From Candidatus Saccharimonadota bacterium (lineage in GTDB: Bacteria; Patescibacteriota; Saccharimonadia; Saccharimonadales; UBA4665), in the NCBI GenBank assembly GCA_003164595.1, contig PLTT01000007.1:1-64000 (forward strand): 64,000 bases of DNA, written 5' to 3'. Positions 9,299-18,453 of this stretch are shown here, piece by piece. Every line of letters starts with the position of its first letter. Positions within the stretch are counted from its first letter, which is position 1. Below the pieces are notes generated by a model. It was not told where the DNA came from, made no database searches, and was given only the letters and a program-made list of their open reading frames with translations. Made by a program: the position numbers and the translations under genes.

Positions 9299-9508
9299 AT
9301 GCCTCCTCAGGACAATCCACAAGACCAAAATACAAATCTTAACCCCCAAACACCCTATGTGTCTGATCAGCCAGCTGCTCCAGCACCGGATTTCAGTGCG
9401 CCAGTGGCACCAGCTCCTGACTTCTCTGCTCCCGTGACACCAGTGGCACCAGCTGAACCGGTCGCTCCTAGTGACTACATAGCCCCCAGTGGCCCAGTTG
9501 TTGGTTAG
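9299..9508 (+). CDS. Small Pro/Ala-rich protein between ruvC and ruvA
   Basis: A 69-residue ORF with an AAAAAGGA ribosome site about 7 nt before the ATG. After a polar N-terminus (residues 1-25, Asn/Gln/Asp-rich), it carries imperfect repeats of APAPDFSAPV and PVAPAEP. There is no membrane segment or signal peptide, so it is probably an unstructured soluble peptide. It has no recognisable homologue. The third-position variation between the repeats suggests real coding sequence. Confidence 0.55.
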   Translation: MPPQDNPQDQNTNLNPQTPYVSDQPAAPAPDFSAPVAPAPDFSAPVTPVAPAEPVAPSDYIAPSGPVVG

Positions 9509-9585
9509 GTATTTATATCTAATCAAGAGTTTCCTCTTTTTTCGAAGGTTCGAATAGTTTGTTAATTGTGCCATAATAGACAGTA

Positions 9586-10167
9586 ATGATTGCGACTTTA
9601 TCTGGAACTATTACTGAGAAGATCGGTGATTTAGTAATAATTGATGTTAGTGGTGTAGGGTATGGATTAATTGTCACACACGAAGAATTCAGCGATCTTG
9701 AAACTGATAAAATAACAAAGCTATATGTTTATGAGCATATCAGGGAACAATCTCACGATCTTTTTGGATTTTCCAAGCTTGAAACAAAAATATTGTTTGA
9801 GAAATTATTGGGAGTTAATGGAGTAGGACCACGGATGGCAATCAACGTCCTGAGTATTGGCAACCTAGCGGCAGTTCGCGCAGCAATTGCCCAAGGCAAC
9901 GTTAAATTCATACAAGCCGCACAGGGTGTTGGTAAAAGAGTTGCTGAGCGGATTATAGTCGACTTGAAAGATAAAGTTGGTCTCGTTGGTAGTGACCTAT
10001 CTGGCACAGGATTATTAATGTCCGAGGCAGAGGCCAATAAGGATGAGGCAGTTGTTGCGCTGTTAGCACTAGGATACGATCTATCCGATGCCAATTCAAT
10101 GCTCGGAAATATCGACCGCAATCTATCGACAGAAGAGAGACTTAAGTTAGCTCTCAAGCGTAACTAG
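9586..10167 (+). CDS. ruvA: Holliday junction branch migration protein RuvA
   Basis: The 193-residue protein begins MIATLSGTI, the OB-fold start of RuvA. It has two helix-hairpin-helix segments (LLGVNGVGPRMAINVL and AQGVGKRVAERIIVDLKDK) and a C-terminal domain III (about residues 145-193) that contacts RuvB. A CATAAT box at 9572-9577 ends 8 nt before the ATG with no SD, so translation is probably leaderless. Confidence 0.96.
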   Translation: MIATLSGTITEKIGDLVIIDVSGVGYGLIVTHEEFSDLETDKITKLYVYEHIREQSHDLFGFSKLETKILFEKLLGVNGVGPRMAINVLSIGNLAAVRAAIAQGNVKFIQAAQGVGKRVAERIIVDLKDKVGLVGSDLSGTGLLMSEAEANKDEAVVALLALGYDLSDANSMLGNIDRNLSTEERLKLALKRN

Positions 10168-10203
10168 CCACGCTTTTTATCTGTTTGCGTTATAATAACT
10201 AGA

Positions 10204-11232
10204 GTGATTGACAGAATTATTGACACCAACGTAGAGCCCGACGAAGAGAAAGAACTTGAAGTTACCCTACGTCCCCACGACTTTAGTAACTACATTGGAC
10301 AAGAACGTCTCAAACAAAATATAAAACTTGCTATTGATGCGGCAAAAAAACGCGGTGAACCCATAGATCACATTCTTCTCTACGGACCCCCAGGACTCGG
10401 TAAGACAACTATGGCAAGCGTTATAGCCAACGAGATGGGAGCCCAAATTCGGATAACCAGCGGACCGGCAATAGAAAGAGCCGGTGACCTAGCCAGTTTG
10501 TTAACTAATCTGACTGACAACGACATACTATTTATAGACGAAATACACCGCCTTAATCGCTCCGTTGAAGAGGTTTTATATTCTGCAATGGAAGATTTTA
10601 AACTTGATATCATGCTAGGCAAAGGCCCGAGTGCAAGAAGTTTAAGATTAGACTTACCAAAATTTACACTCATCGGCGCCACTACGCGGACGGGAGCTTT
10701 GGCGGCACCGTTGCGTGATCGCTTTGGCATGATACACCGCTTAGAATTCTATTCGCCTGATGAGATTGAAAAGATTATTATGCGAGCTGCTGGTATTCTT
10801 GGCGTAAAAATCGATAACGAGGCTGCAGCTATATTGGCAACGCGTGCAAGGTTAACCCCAAGAATAGCTAACCGATTACTAAAACGGACTAGGGATTATG
10901 CTGACGTCAACGGCGATGGAATAATTGATACTACTATAAGTACACAAGCCTTAGATCTTTTGGAGATTGATACTCTCGGTCTAGATCCAGCCGACCGTTT
11001 GGTTCTGACGGCTATTATCGACAACTTTAATGGTGGCCCAGTTGGAGTGGAAACACTAGCTGCGCTAACTTCAGAAGAGCGTTCCACTATTGAAGATTTT
11101 ATCGAGCCCTATCTTTTACAAATTGGATTACTGGAACGAACCCCAAGAGGCCGTAAGGTTACAGCAAAGGCTTATAAGCATCTTGGTAAGGCCCGCACCA
11201 AAACTGTTCCCGATCAACCTAGCCTGCTGTAG
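10204..11232 (+). CDS. ruvB: Holliday junction helicase RuvB
   Basis: The 342-residue AAA+ motor has Walker [12 protein letters not shown], Walker B LFIDEIHR, sensor 1 IGATTRTG, the arginine-finger region PLRDRFGM and the C-terminal winged helix with GPVGVETLA. It starts at a GTG; a perfect TATAAT at 10191-10196 ends 7 nt upstream, suggesting its own leaderless transcript. The 3' end overlaps the converging pseudo-ATPase gene by 14 bp. Confidence 0.96.
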   Translation: MIDRIIDTNVEPDEEKELEVTLRPHDFSNYIGQERLKQNIKLAIDAAKKRGEPIDHILLYGPPGLGKTTMASVIANEMGAQIRITSGPAIERAGDLASLLTNLTDNDILFIDEIHRLNRSVEEVLYSAMEDFKLDIMLGKGPSARSLRLDLPKFTLIGATTRTGALAAPLRDRFGMIHRLEFYSPDEIEKIIMRAAGILGVKIDNEAAAILATRARLTPRIANRLLKRTRDYADVNGDGIIDTTISTQALDLLEIDTLGLDPADRLVLTAIIDNFNGGPVGVETLAALTSEERSTIEDFIEPYLLQIGLLERTPRGRKVTAKAYKHLGKARTKTVPDQPSLL

Positions 11233-12487
11233 CACAAATAGCTATAACCGTTTTAAAATCTATAATGCCGCGTAGTGCTTTAATCAGCGCATCTAGTTTC
11301 AAGCTAATCATTCCCTCGCCTACGGCGATATTTTGCAGTTCAATTACAGAATTGTTATGACCTATAACCGTCCTGAGCGTGTCGGTTGGCTCTGCTACTT
11401 CAAAGATACCTATATCCTCCCCATAGCCACTAAAATTACAATGTCGACACCCCTCTGTACTCCTACGAAATAGTCTTAAGACTTTCTTTGTATCAGAACC
11501 CGGTTCATTAGAATCTCCAAGACTAGCTTTGATAGCCAATTTCTCCAGTGCATGCACATGATTCATTGTGGTAGGATTGTCGGTATTGAAGTTAGTGACT
11601 AGCTGCAGTCGTTCAAATACCGTTGGCTCATATGACACTTTACAATATTGACAGAGGCTAGTGACTTGATGTTCGCTAATTACGAATGGTAAATCCGAAG
11701 AATCACCAACTAATCGTTGCCAAGAGATTAGGGCCCCAATTGCTGTGCTAGACGGGAAAACTGCCATTATTAGTTGTCTTTTAACGACCAATTCACTAAT
11801 CCGACATGCTAGGTTGCTAGTATTTACCATCCCCACTCCAATAACACTATATTTACCAATGTCTAATGTTGGAATACTTTTAACAAAGTTGTCTTCTGCT
11901 CGAATGTAAGTAGAGTTGGGGATTTTCGCATCGGTTGGGCCGATATAGGCTATAGAATGTGAATTAGTATCAACCGTGTTCAGCAAAATCCGTAATATAT
12001 CTTGAGACGGTTTTATTTGTGGAGAAGTAATAAGAATTAGGCCGTGGTTTGTTGCCAATTTTTGCTGGACTCTATTCAAGGACTCGCCCCATAACCCGAG
12101 CTTCTCTAAGCTTTGCCTCTTATCGACGGAATCAATGATGTCTATGGTTATCTTTTCTCCGTCCAAAACGGGTACACTTACTATCTGAAGTTCATGTGAC
12201 TTACTATTAATCTCTATTTTTGCCTTGCCGTATTGGGGTATGGAAGATTTGCGAATATCTAAGTTAGCTAATTTTTTTAGTTGTTTAGAAAATTCTAGGA
12301 TATTGCTACGAGGTAGCTTATTAACAACTTCAAGCTTACTACCCCTTCTAAAGCGTACCAATATATAATTCCTACCCGGCTCGATATGAATCGTTCTAAC
12401 ACCAGTGCTCAACGCATTATCTATGATCTGGTTAATACTGGACTTGATTAATGATGCAGTGCCAGACGATGAAGATTCCCTACCCAT
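11219..12487 (-). CDS. Degenerate PilB/GspE-like protein, ATPase motifs lost
   Basis: The 422-residue protein follows the GspE/PilB fold: an N-terminal part with [14 protein letters not shown], a core, then two CxxC pairs (CQYC, CRHC) of the zinc-binding arm and the final region [19 protein letters not shown]. The catalytic motifs are gone. The Walker A position reads [10 protein letters not shown] (residues about 153-162) instead of GPTGSGKT, the Walker B region reads VIGVGMVNT instead of ILVGEIRD, and the His box is absent. I start it at the ATG at 12487, which has TATAAT 10 nt upstream; a start at 12547 would run through that promoter. It probably has a structural or regulatory role beside active type IV pilus ATPases elsewhere. 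Confidence 0.8.
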   Translation of the reverse strand: MGRESSSSGTASLIKSSINQIIDNALSTGVRTIHIEPGRNYILVRFRRGSKLEVVNKLPRSNILEFSKQLKKLANLDIRKSSIPQYGKAKIEINSKSHELQIVSVPVLDGEKITIDIIDSVDKRQSLEKLGLWGESLNRVQQKLATNHGLILITSPQIKPSQDILRILLNTVDTNSHSIAYIGPTDAKIPNSTYIRAEDNFVKSIPTLDIGKYSVIGVGMVNTSNLACRISELVVKRQLIMAVFPSSTAIGALISWQRLVGDSSDLPFVISEHQVTSLCQYCKVSYEPTVFERLQLVTNFNTDNPTTMNHVHALEKLAIKASLGDSNEPGSDTKKVLRLFRRSTEGCRHCNFSGYGEDIGIFEVAEPTDTLRTVIGHNNSVIELQNIAVGEGMISLKLDALIKALRGIIDFKTVIAICATAG

Positions 12488-12572
12488 AATACTAGCTATT
12501 ATACAGCCAGTGTTAGCTTTGTTATAATGGGAGTAAACGTGGGACAAAAAACTAAACTAGGAGGGCATTGAA

Positions 12573-13592
12573 ATGGCTGATGATAAGAATAAGGCTAAAG
12601 AAAAAGAAGGAAAAACCAAGGCACTAGGCTTGGCGCTTGAGAGTATCGAAAAGCAATTCGGTGTTGGATCAATAATGAAGTTGGGCGAAACACATATCGC
12701 TAATGTTGAAACATTTTCGACTGGTAGCCTTTCTCTAGATATAGCCCTAGGGGGCGGTTTGCCTAAGGGGCGAGTTATAGAAATTTACGGACCGGAGAGT
12801 TCTGGTAAGACCACACTAACATTACACGCCATTGCTGCTGTGCAGCGAGCTGGTGGTACGGCAGCTTTTATAGACGCTGAACACGCTCTTGACCCGGGGT
12901 ACGCTAAACGAATTGGCGTGGATATTGATAACTTGTTACTTAGCCAGCCAGATAACGGCGAACAGGCACTAGAAATTACCGAAACTCTAGTGCGATCAAA
13001 TGCTGTAGATTTAATTGTCGTCGATTCCGTGGCAGCTTTGGTACCAAGAGCTGAAATTGAGGGAGACATGGGAGACTCACTGCCTGGCTTGCAAGCTCGT
13101 CTAATGAGCCAAGCACTGCGCAAACTAACTGGTGTTATTAGTCGATCCAAAGGCAGCGTAATATTCATCAATCAAATTCGTATGAAGATTGGTGTTATGT
13201 TCGGCAACCCCGAGACTACAACCGGCGGCAATGCCTTGAAGTTCTATTCATCAGTGCGTATGGATATTCGCCGAATCGGTCAAATTAAACAGGGTGACAT
13301 CGTTGTCGGAAACCGAACTAGAGTCAAGGTCGTCAAGAACAAGGTTGCACCCCCTTTTAGAGAAGCAGAATTTGACATCATGTATGACGAAGGAATTAGC
13401 GTACCGGGTGACGTAATTGATTTGGCGGCAGTCAACAATATAGTCGAAAAAGCAGGAGCATGGTACAGCTATAAAGGCGAGAAAATTGGTCAAGGCCGAG
13501 AAGCCGCTAAACAACATCTTAAAGATAATCCTAAGGTAATGGAAGAGATGTCAAAAGCAGTACTGGCGGCAGTGGCGGCCAAGGATAAATAG
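12573..13592 (+). CDS. recA: Recombinase RecA
   Basis: The 339-residue protein has the Walker [11 protein letters not shown], the MAW-type region [10 protein letters not shown], Walker [14 protein letters not shown]1/L2 loops and the [20 protein letters not shown] signature. It forms nucleoprotein filaments for homologous recombination and the SOS response. Transcription probably starts from TATAAT at 12523-12528; the ORF has a strong AGGAGGG ribosome site, so unlike many neighbours it has a real leader. No LexA-box-like palindrome was obvious upstream. Confidence 0.97.
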   Translation: MADDKNKAKEKEGKTKALGLALESIEKQFGVGSIMKLGETHIANVETFSTGSLSLDIALGGGLPKGRVIEIYGPESSGKTTLTLHAIAAVQRAGGTAAFIDAEHALDPGYAKRIGVDIDNLLLSQPDNGEQALEITETLVRSNAVDLIVVDSVAALVPRAEIEGDMGDSLPGLQARLMSQALRKLTGVISRSKGSVIFINQIRMKIGVMFGNPETTTGGNALKFYSSVRMDIRRIGQIKQGDIVVGNRTRVKVVKNKVAPPFREAEFDIMYDEGISVPGDVIDLAAVNNIVEKAGAWYSYKGEKIGQGREAAKQHLKDNPKVMEEMSKAVLAAVAAKDK

Positions 13593-13638
13593 AACATCAA
13601 TATTTTCAATTAATAAGGCCCTGCCCTTAGGCTAAGCA

Positions 13639-14238
13639 ATGAAAATCACCTCTATTCGTCCCCAGCAAAAAATAAAAAATCGTTATTCTATATATTGTGA
13701 TGGGCAGTATTCGTTTTCGGTAAGCGAGTCATTGCTACTGGAGCAAGGGTTTGCGCTCGGTCAAATAGTAGACGGTGATAACTTAAAAAAGTTTAAGCAA
13801 ATGTCCGAGGATGACAAAGCCTATAACAATGCTCTTAGGTATGCGGTGATTAGAAATCACAGTGTTTGGGAAATGGAACACTATTTAAAAAGGAAGAACG
13901 TTGGCGAAAATAAGTCTGACATTATAATTTCAAGACTTACCAAACTCGGCCTGTTGGATGATAGAAATTTCGCTCGTAATTGGGTTGAAAACCGGAGGTT
14001 GTTAAAAACAATCAGCAAACGACGGCTCGAACAGGAACTTAGACAAAAACACCTGAGTAATGAGATCATCAAAGAAGCGTTGGGTGAGGATGAGGCTAAG
14101 GAAATCGATGTCCTAAAACTTTTGATCGAGAAGAAAAGGCAACAAAGTTCTTACCAAGATAAAACTAAACTGATGGGCTATCTTGCCCGACAGGGCTTTA
14201 GCTACGACGATATTAAACGCGCATTAAGCGAAGTTTAG
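13639..14238 (+). CDS. recX: Regulatory protein RecX
   Basis: A 199-residue helical protein with three-helix repeats typical of RecX: ALRYAVIRNHSVWEMEHYLKR, SRLTKLGLLDDRNFARNWVENR and the C-terminal LMGYLARQGFSYDDIKRAL. RecX binds and inhibits RecA filaments. It follows recA by 46 bp in the same direction and ends overlapping the last bases of the converging PRC-barrel gene. Confidence 0.9.
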   Translation: MKITSIRPQQKIKNRYSIYCDGQYSFSVSESLLLEQGFALGQIVDGDNLKKFKQMSEDDKAYNNALRYAVIRNHSVWEMEHYLKRKNVGENKSDIIISRLTKLGLLDDRNFARNWVENRRLLKTISKRRLEQELRQKHLSNEIIKEALGEDEAKEIDVLKLLIEKKRQQSSYQDKTKLMGYLARQGFSYDDIKRALSEV

Positions 14239-14753
14239 GCGACTGCTGCTGCCCCGATAGTGCTGGTTTGTTCCAGATCATTAATGATTATTTTTCGATC
14301 GGTGATTTCGACAATTTGTGTTCTATCAACAGACAAGGCACTGACGGTCAGACTTTTTCTAAGCGCCTGAGCGACATATAGCTTCTGAATAAACATACTT
14401 TCAAGCTCTACTGCAAAATCATTAACCTTGCCGATTCTGGTCTTACTTTCAGTTACCACTGGTTTCCCGAGCAAGCTGAAATGTAGATCAATTAGATCCC
14501 GCAATCTGATAATATCGTCCTTATTGGCGAGTACCTCGTGGTCATTGACTACAATACCTTGCGGTATGACCTCACGAATATCTTGATAAAGGAGTATTAG
14601 GGACGTCTTCTTATCGAAACGGTCTTCGCAATAGAAGCCTTCTATTTTAAGATTATTTGGATTGATAATCGGCTCTGTAGCCGTAGCTATCACTGCGCCG
14701 GTTCGCAAACTTAATATTGGGCAGTTAAATAATCGAGAGCTAAGTTGCAGCAT
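14235..14753 (-). CDS. PRC-barrel-like protein
   Basis: The 172-residue protein begins with LSSRLFNCPILSLRTGAVIA, a PRC-barrel-like strand pattern, and has a second similar half (LLGKPVVTESKTRIGKVNDFAVE). PRC barrels are found in RimM-type ribosome maturation factors and photosynthetic reaction centre H subunits; the standalone form has no fixed role. A TATACT box ends 6 nt before the ATG, so it is probably leaderless. It converges on recX with a 4-bp overlap. Confidence 0.7.
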   Translation of the reverse strand: MLQLSSRLFNCPILSLRTGAVIATATEPIINPNNLKIEGFYCEDRFDKKTSLILLYQDIREVIPQGIVVNDHEVLANKDDIIRLRDLIDLHFSLLGKPVVTESKTRIGKVNDFAVELESMFIQKLYVAQALRKSLTVSALSVDRTQIVEITDRKIIINDLEQTSTIGAAAVA

Positions 14754-14829
14754 ATTTGTAGTATAACGCTAAAGCCCAGACCAATGCTAACTTGCAGTAG
14801 TGGCTATAGCCGGGCTACTATATCTAATA

Positions 14830-15297
14830 ATGACAAGCGTTCGCAACCTAAACATTATCAGCCAGTCTGCCGGGCAAACTGAAGATATTGCCCAAAAAAT
14901 TGGCGACAAATTACTTGGGGCTGAAGTTATTGAATTGGTCGCTGATTTGGGCGGCGGTAAAACGACTTTTGTCAGGGGTCTAGCCCAAGGTATTGGATCA
15001 ACCAATAACGTCTCTAGTCCATCATTCACAATTAGTAATGAGTATAGTGGCACTAAGCTCGAGCTAATTCATTTTGATTTCTATCGCCTAGAGAAAGCCG
15101 GCTTAATCGAGAATAGTCTTGTGGAATTTGTTGGCAAACCAAATAATGTTGTTGTTATAGAATGGGCTGATATTGTTAAGCATGTATTACCCGAGAAGAG
15201 GTTGACGATTAATTTTAGTTTTATAGACGAAAATAGTAGACGGCTGGCTCTAAGCTATCCCGAGTCTTTAGAATATCTCGTGGAAGGTTTATCCTGA
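14830..15297 (+). CDS. tsaE: tRNA threonylcarbamoyladenosine protein TsaE
   Basis: The 155-residue P-loop protein has Walker A ADLGGGKTTFVRGLAQ, SSPSFTISNEY and the HFDFYRL and VVIEWAD segments characteristic of TsaE, the ATPase that drives the TsaBD complex in t6A37 tRNA modification. I prefer the ATG at 14830 because MTSVRN begins the conserved domain; a start at 14800 would add 10 poorly conserved residues. It is followed 2 bp later by tsaB. Confidence 0.93.
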   Translation: MTSVRNLNIISQSAGQTEDIAQKIGDKLLGAEVIELVADLGGGKTTFVRGLAQGIGSTNNVSSPSFTISNEYSGTKLELIHFDFYRLEKAGLIENSLVEFVGKPNNVVVIEWADIVKHVLPEKRLTINFSFIDENSRRLALSYPESLEYLVEGLS

Positions 15298-15298
15298 A

Positions 15299-15691
15299 AT
15301 GTTAATAATGACTATAAAAACTGATAATCCTCAGGCCAAGCTCAGTTTATTTAACGATATCCTGTTGGTTGGGCAGGAAGAATGGCTAGCTGATCGAACG
15401 CTGGCCGACACTATCCATACAAAAATGGAGAGTCTACTGACGTCACATAATAAAAACTGGGAAAATATTAATGGTATTGTCTTCTACCAAGGACCGGGCA
15501 GTTTCACGGGGCTGCGTATTGGCCTCAGCGTAGCTAACGCACTGGCATATGGTCTGGGGATACCGATTGTTGCCACAAGAGGTGATGCCTGGATTGACAA
15601 GGGCATAACAAAGTTAATGGATGGGATTAATGATGAAGTCGCTCTGCCATTTTATGGTTCACCACCTCACATTACCCCGGCGAAAAAATAG
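15299..15691 (+). CDS. tsaB: TsaB, short form
   Basis: The 130-residue protein carries the TsaB/YeaZ core QGPGSFTGLRIGLSVANALAYGLGIPIVAT. Typical TsaB has over 200 residues; here only the N-terminal ASKHA half is present. Short TsaB forms fit reduced genomes, and the tandem arrangement with tsaE supports a functional gene. TsaB is the scaffold that pairs with TsaD in t6A synthesis. Confidence 0.88.
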   Translation: MLIMTIKTDNPQAKLSLFNDILLVGQEEWLADRTLADTIHTKMESLLTSHNKNWENINGIVFYQGPGSFTGLRIGLSVANALAYGLGIPIVATRGDAWIDKGITKLMDGINDEVALPFYGSPPHITPAKK

Positions 15692-15696
15692 TTTGT

Positions 15697-15726
15697 TTGC
15701 CAAAGCTTTTGAAAACATCGTATAAT
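15697..15726 (+). promoter_or_regulatory. Sigma-70-type promoter for rny
   Basis: TTGCCA at 15697-15702 and TATAAT at 15721-15726 are separated by 18 bp. The start codon of rny lies about 140 nt downstream, so this gene has a long leader, unlike the leaderless genes nearby. Confidence 0.65.
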
Positions 15727-15808
15727 TAATAACGAATTGCTGGAAAATGGGAGCGATTCAACCGTAGATTTATTCATTTAATTTAAACTCGACAATCAGA
15801 TTTTTCAG

Positions 15809-15839
15809 AGTGACTAGAGATGTGATAGCGATTGTCACT
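15809..15839 (+). promoter_or_regulatory. Hairpin in the rny leader
   Basis: AGTGAC at 15809-15814 pairs with GTCACT at 15834-15839, and ACTAGAGAT occurs twice (15813-15821 and 15837-15845). The structure lies in the RNase Y 5' leader about 30 nt before the start codon. RNase genes are often autoregulated by cleavage of such leaders; that role is an inference here. Confidence 0.4.
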
Positions 15840-15869
15840 AGAGATTTCTGCTAGATAGAAAGGACAGAC

Positions 15870-17384
15870 ATGATTATTATTGCCATTGTATTGGCTGTAG
15901 TTGGCTTGGGCGCAGGTTTCGGGACTAATGAGGTTATCAATAGAAAACGGAGTGGTGCTGCAGCCGACCAAGCGAAAAAGGAGCTAGAAAAAGCAAAAAA
16001 AGAGGCTACTAAGCTTACTGACGAAGCCCGAGAAGAGGCCAACAAGATTGTTGACGAAGCTCGTAAAGATGAACAGAGCCGTCGAAAAGAATTCAAAGAT
16101 CTTGAGCAACGATTAGTCCAGCGCGAGGAAAGCATAGATAAAAAATTGGATGACCTGGATAAAAGGTCTGAGAGATTGCGTAACTCTGAATCAGAAGTTG
16201 AATCTTTGAAAGATGAGATCCGCGACATTCGTAAGAAGCAGCAAGATAAACTTGAAAAGATCGCCAAGTTAACAAAGGAAGATGCAGCTGAAAAGCTTAT
16301 GCAAATGACTGAACGAGATATCCGTGGAGATTTGACTGGCTTGGTCGCAAAATTACAGAATGAGGCAAAGGAAGAAGCTGAAGGTCAAGCTGCTCTAATT
16401 ATTACCACTGCAATGGAGCGAATGGCTAGCGAAGTTACGGCTGAGCGAACGATATCTTCCGTGAAGCTCGAAGACGAAGAGATGAAAGGCAGAATTATTG
16501 GTAAAGAGGGCAGGAATATTCAAGCGCTACAACGCGCTACTGGCGTTGATATTATGGTTGATGACACACCCGGTTACATCGTTCTGTCTAGTTTTGATCC
16601 TGTTCGCCGAGAGGTTGCCAGACAAGCTTTAGAAATGCTAATGAAGGATGGTCGTATCCACCCTGGACGAATTGAAGAGATCGTCGACAAGGCTCAGAAA
16701 AATGTTGAAAAAGACGTTATTCACGCTGGTGAAGACGCAGCCCGAGAAGTTGGCATCATTGGCATCCCTAAGGAAGTACTGCATTTACTTGGTGAGTTAA
16801 GATATAGAACAAGTTATGGACAAAATGTCTTAAAGCACAGTACTGAAATGGCCCATCTCGCCGGCATGATTGCCGAGGAGCTTGGGGCTGATGTTAAAAC
16901 TGCAAAATATGCAGCACTAGTTCATGATCTAGGTAAAGCTTTGACTCATAAGATTGAAGGTAAGCACCACCATATTAGTGGTGAGATGTTACGTAAATAT
17001 GGTGCGCCCGAAGAAGTCGCACTGGCCGCCGAACAGCATCATGATGATGTTGAGGCAACAAGTGTTGAAGCCTTAATTATACGTGTCGTAGATGCCATAA
17101 GTGCCTCTAGGCCAGGAGCGCGTAATATAAGTGCCGAGAACTTCGTGGAGCGAATGAGAGATCTAGAGAACGTTGCTCTAGGCTTTGGCGGAATCGAGAA
17201 AGCCTATGCCATTAGTGCTGGACGTGAAGTCAGAGTATTCGTGAAGCCACAACAAGTAGATGATTTAACAGCCATTAAATTGGCTCGTGATATAGCCACT
17301 AAAATCGAATCAAGTATGCAGTACCCGGGCACTATCAAAGTGAACGTCATTCGAGAAACCCGTGCTATTGAATTCGCTAAATAA
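15870..17384 (+). CDS. rny: Ribonuclease Y
   Basis: The 504-residue protein has the RNase Y order: an N-terminal membrane helix (residues 1-18), a long Lys/Glu/Arg-rich coiled coil (about 30-175), a KH domain (GRIIGKEGRNIQALQRATG) and an HD domain with HSTEMAHLAG and VHDLGKALTH metal ligands. It is the membrane-anchored endoribonuclease that begins mRNA decay. It is followed by the ymdB-like gene, the common rny-ymdB pairing. Confidence 0.96.
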   Translation: MIIIAIVLAVVGLGAGFGTNEVINRKRSGAAADQAKKELEKAKKEATKLTDEAREEANKIVDEARKDEQSRRKEFKDLEQRLVQREESIDKKLDDLDKRSERLRNSESEVESLKDEIRDIRKKQQDKLEKIAKLTKEDAAEKLMQMTERDIRGDLTGLVAKLQNEAKEEAEGQAALIITTAMERMASEVTAERTISSVKLEDEEMKGRIIGKEGRNIQALQRATGVDIMVDDTPGYIVLSSFDPVRREVARQALEMLMKDGRIHPGRIEEIVDKAQKNVEKDVIHAGEDAAREVGIIGIPKEVLHLLGELRYRTSYGQNVLKHSTEMAHLAGMIAEELGADVKTAKYAALVHDLGKALTHKIEGKHHHISGEMLRKYGAPEEVALAAEQHHDDVEATSVEALIIRVVDAISASRPGARNISAENFVERMRDLENVALGFGGIEKAYAISAGREVRVFVKPQQVDDLTAIKLARDIATKIESSMQYPGTIKVNVIRETRAIEFAK

Positions 17385-17413
17385 TATTAAGAGCTGCCTT
17401 AGCAAGAAACACT

Positions 17414-18220
17414 ATGAAAATACTCTACATTGGTGACGTAATGGGTGATTCAGGGTTAGAGGTTATTGAGCAAATCCTGCCCGGTTTAAAGAAAGAACTT
17501 GGCGTTGATTTAACTATTGCTCAGGCTGAGAATACCACCAGCGGCAAAGGAATTTCCTTAAATGATTTTGATAGGATTCGTGCCGCTGGCGTAGATTTCT
17601 GTACTGCCGGTAATCATTCCTTGAGTCTAGAAGAGATTCATCAAGCAATGAGTGATCCAGAGGCCCCAATCATTCGACCGGCAAACTACCCCGCAGGCAC
17701 GCCAGGGAGAGGTTTTAAGTATATCGAAACAACAGATGGGCCAGTACTAATAGTTAGTCTTCTTGGCCAAATCGTCGGACGCGATGCTGATAAGCCAACT
17801 ATTAACCCCCTAAAAACCATTGATAATATCCTAGACGCTGAACAATCGAAGCCTAAGATAGCCACGATAGTCAATTTCCATGGTGATTACTCCAGTGAAA
17901 AATTTATAATTGGTCATTATCTGGATGGTCGGGTTAGTGCTGTAATTGGTGATCACTGGCATATACCAACAGCTGACGCTGATGTATTACCTGGCGGGAC
18001 GGCTCATATTACCGATGTTGGAATGTGCGGTAGTCTTGATTCTAGTTTGGGGGTTAAATTTAGCAGTATCATCCCTCGCTGGCGAGATGGCAAACAAACA
18101 CGTAATCAACTGGAGGAAAGTGGACGCATGCAGTTTAATGCGCTGCTGGTAAACATTGATCCTAAGACTGCCAAGGCAACGTCAGCCAGGCACATACGCA
18201 AAATTATCGAAAACCTCTAG
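17414..18220 (+). CDS. ymdB: YmdB-type metallophosphoesterase
   Basis: The 268-residue protein has the calcineurin-like motifs LYIGDVMGDSGLE, AENTTSG, TAGNHSL, VNFHGDYSSEK and GDHWHIPTAD, matching the YmdB family of cyclic-nucleotide phosphodiesterases. In Bacillus YmdB influences biofilm and development and lies directly after rny, as here (29 bp gap). The substrate in this organism is unknown. Confidence 0.92.
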   Translation: MKILYIGDVMGDSGLEVIEQILPGLKKELGVDLTIAQAENTTSGKGISLNDFDRIRAAGVDFCTAGNHSLSLEEIHQAMSDPEAPIIRPANYPAGTPGRGFKYIETTDGPVLIVSLLGQIVGRDADKPTINPLKTIDNILDAEQSKPKIATIVNFHGDYSSEKFIIGHYLDGRVSAVIGDHWHIPTADADVLPGGTAHITDVGMCGSLDSSLGVKFSSIIPRWRDGKQTRNQLEESGRMQFNALLVNIDPKTAKATSARHIRKIIENL

Positions 18221-18253
18221 CTACTACCGTAATTTTGGCTAATGAGTGTTTTC

Positions 18254-18442
18254 TTACGCTTGGTTTTTACCAGTAAAGCCAAAACCGGCAATAATGACAC
18301 TGACAACCATATTAATTGCAACTATACGGATACTTGGTAATCCTTTATTGATGGCCATTAAGATAGCGCTACCCAACCAGATGATAGCAATCACTCCTGC
18401 TGTGTATGGGTATTTAATGAATAGCATTATTTCTTTTAGCAT
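18254..18442 (-). CDS. Small two-helix membrane protein
   Basis: A 62-residue hydrophobic protein with helices at about 10-29 and 38-56, preceded by a strong GAAGGAG ribosome site. It lies 11 bp after the ABC1 kinase gene on the same strand, so it is probably the last gene of that operon. A plus-strand reading of the same region lacks an SD and is less likely. No family is recognised. Confidence 0.65.
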   Translation of the reverse strand: MLKEIMLFIKYPYTAGVIAIIWLGSAILMAINKGLPSIRIVAINMVVSVIIAGFGFTGKNQA

Positions 18443-18453
18443 ATTATCTCCTT

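Noticed and set aside
15299-15691. TsaB as a truncated pseudogene
   Set aside because: The core motif and frame are intact, tsaE is coupled, and a short TsaB fits a reduced genome.
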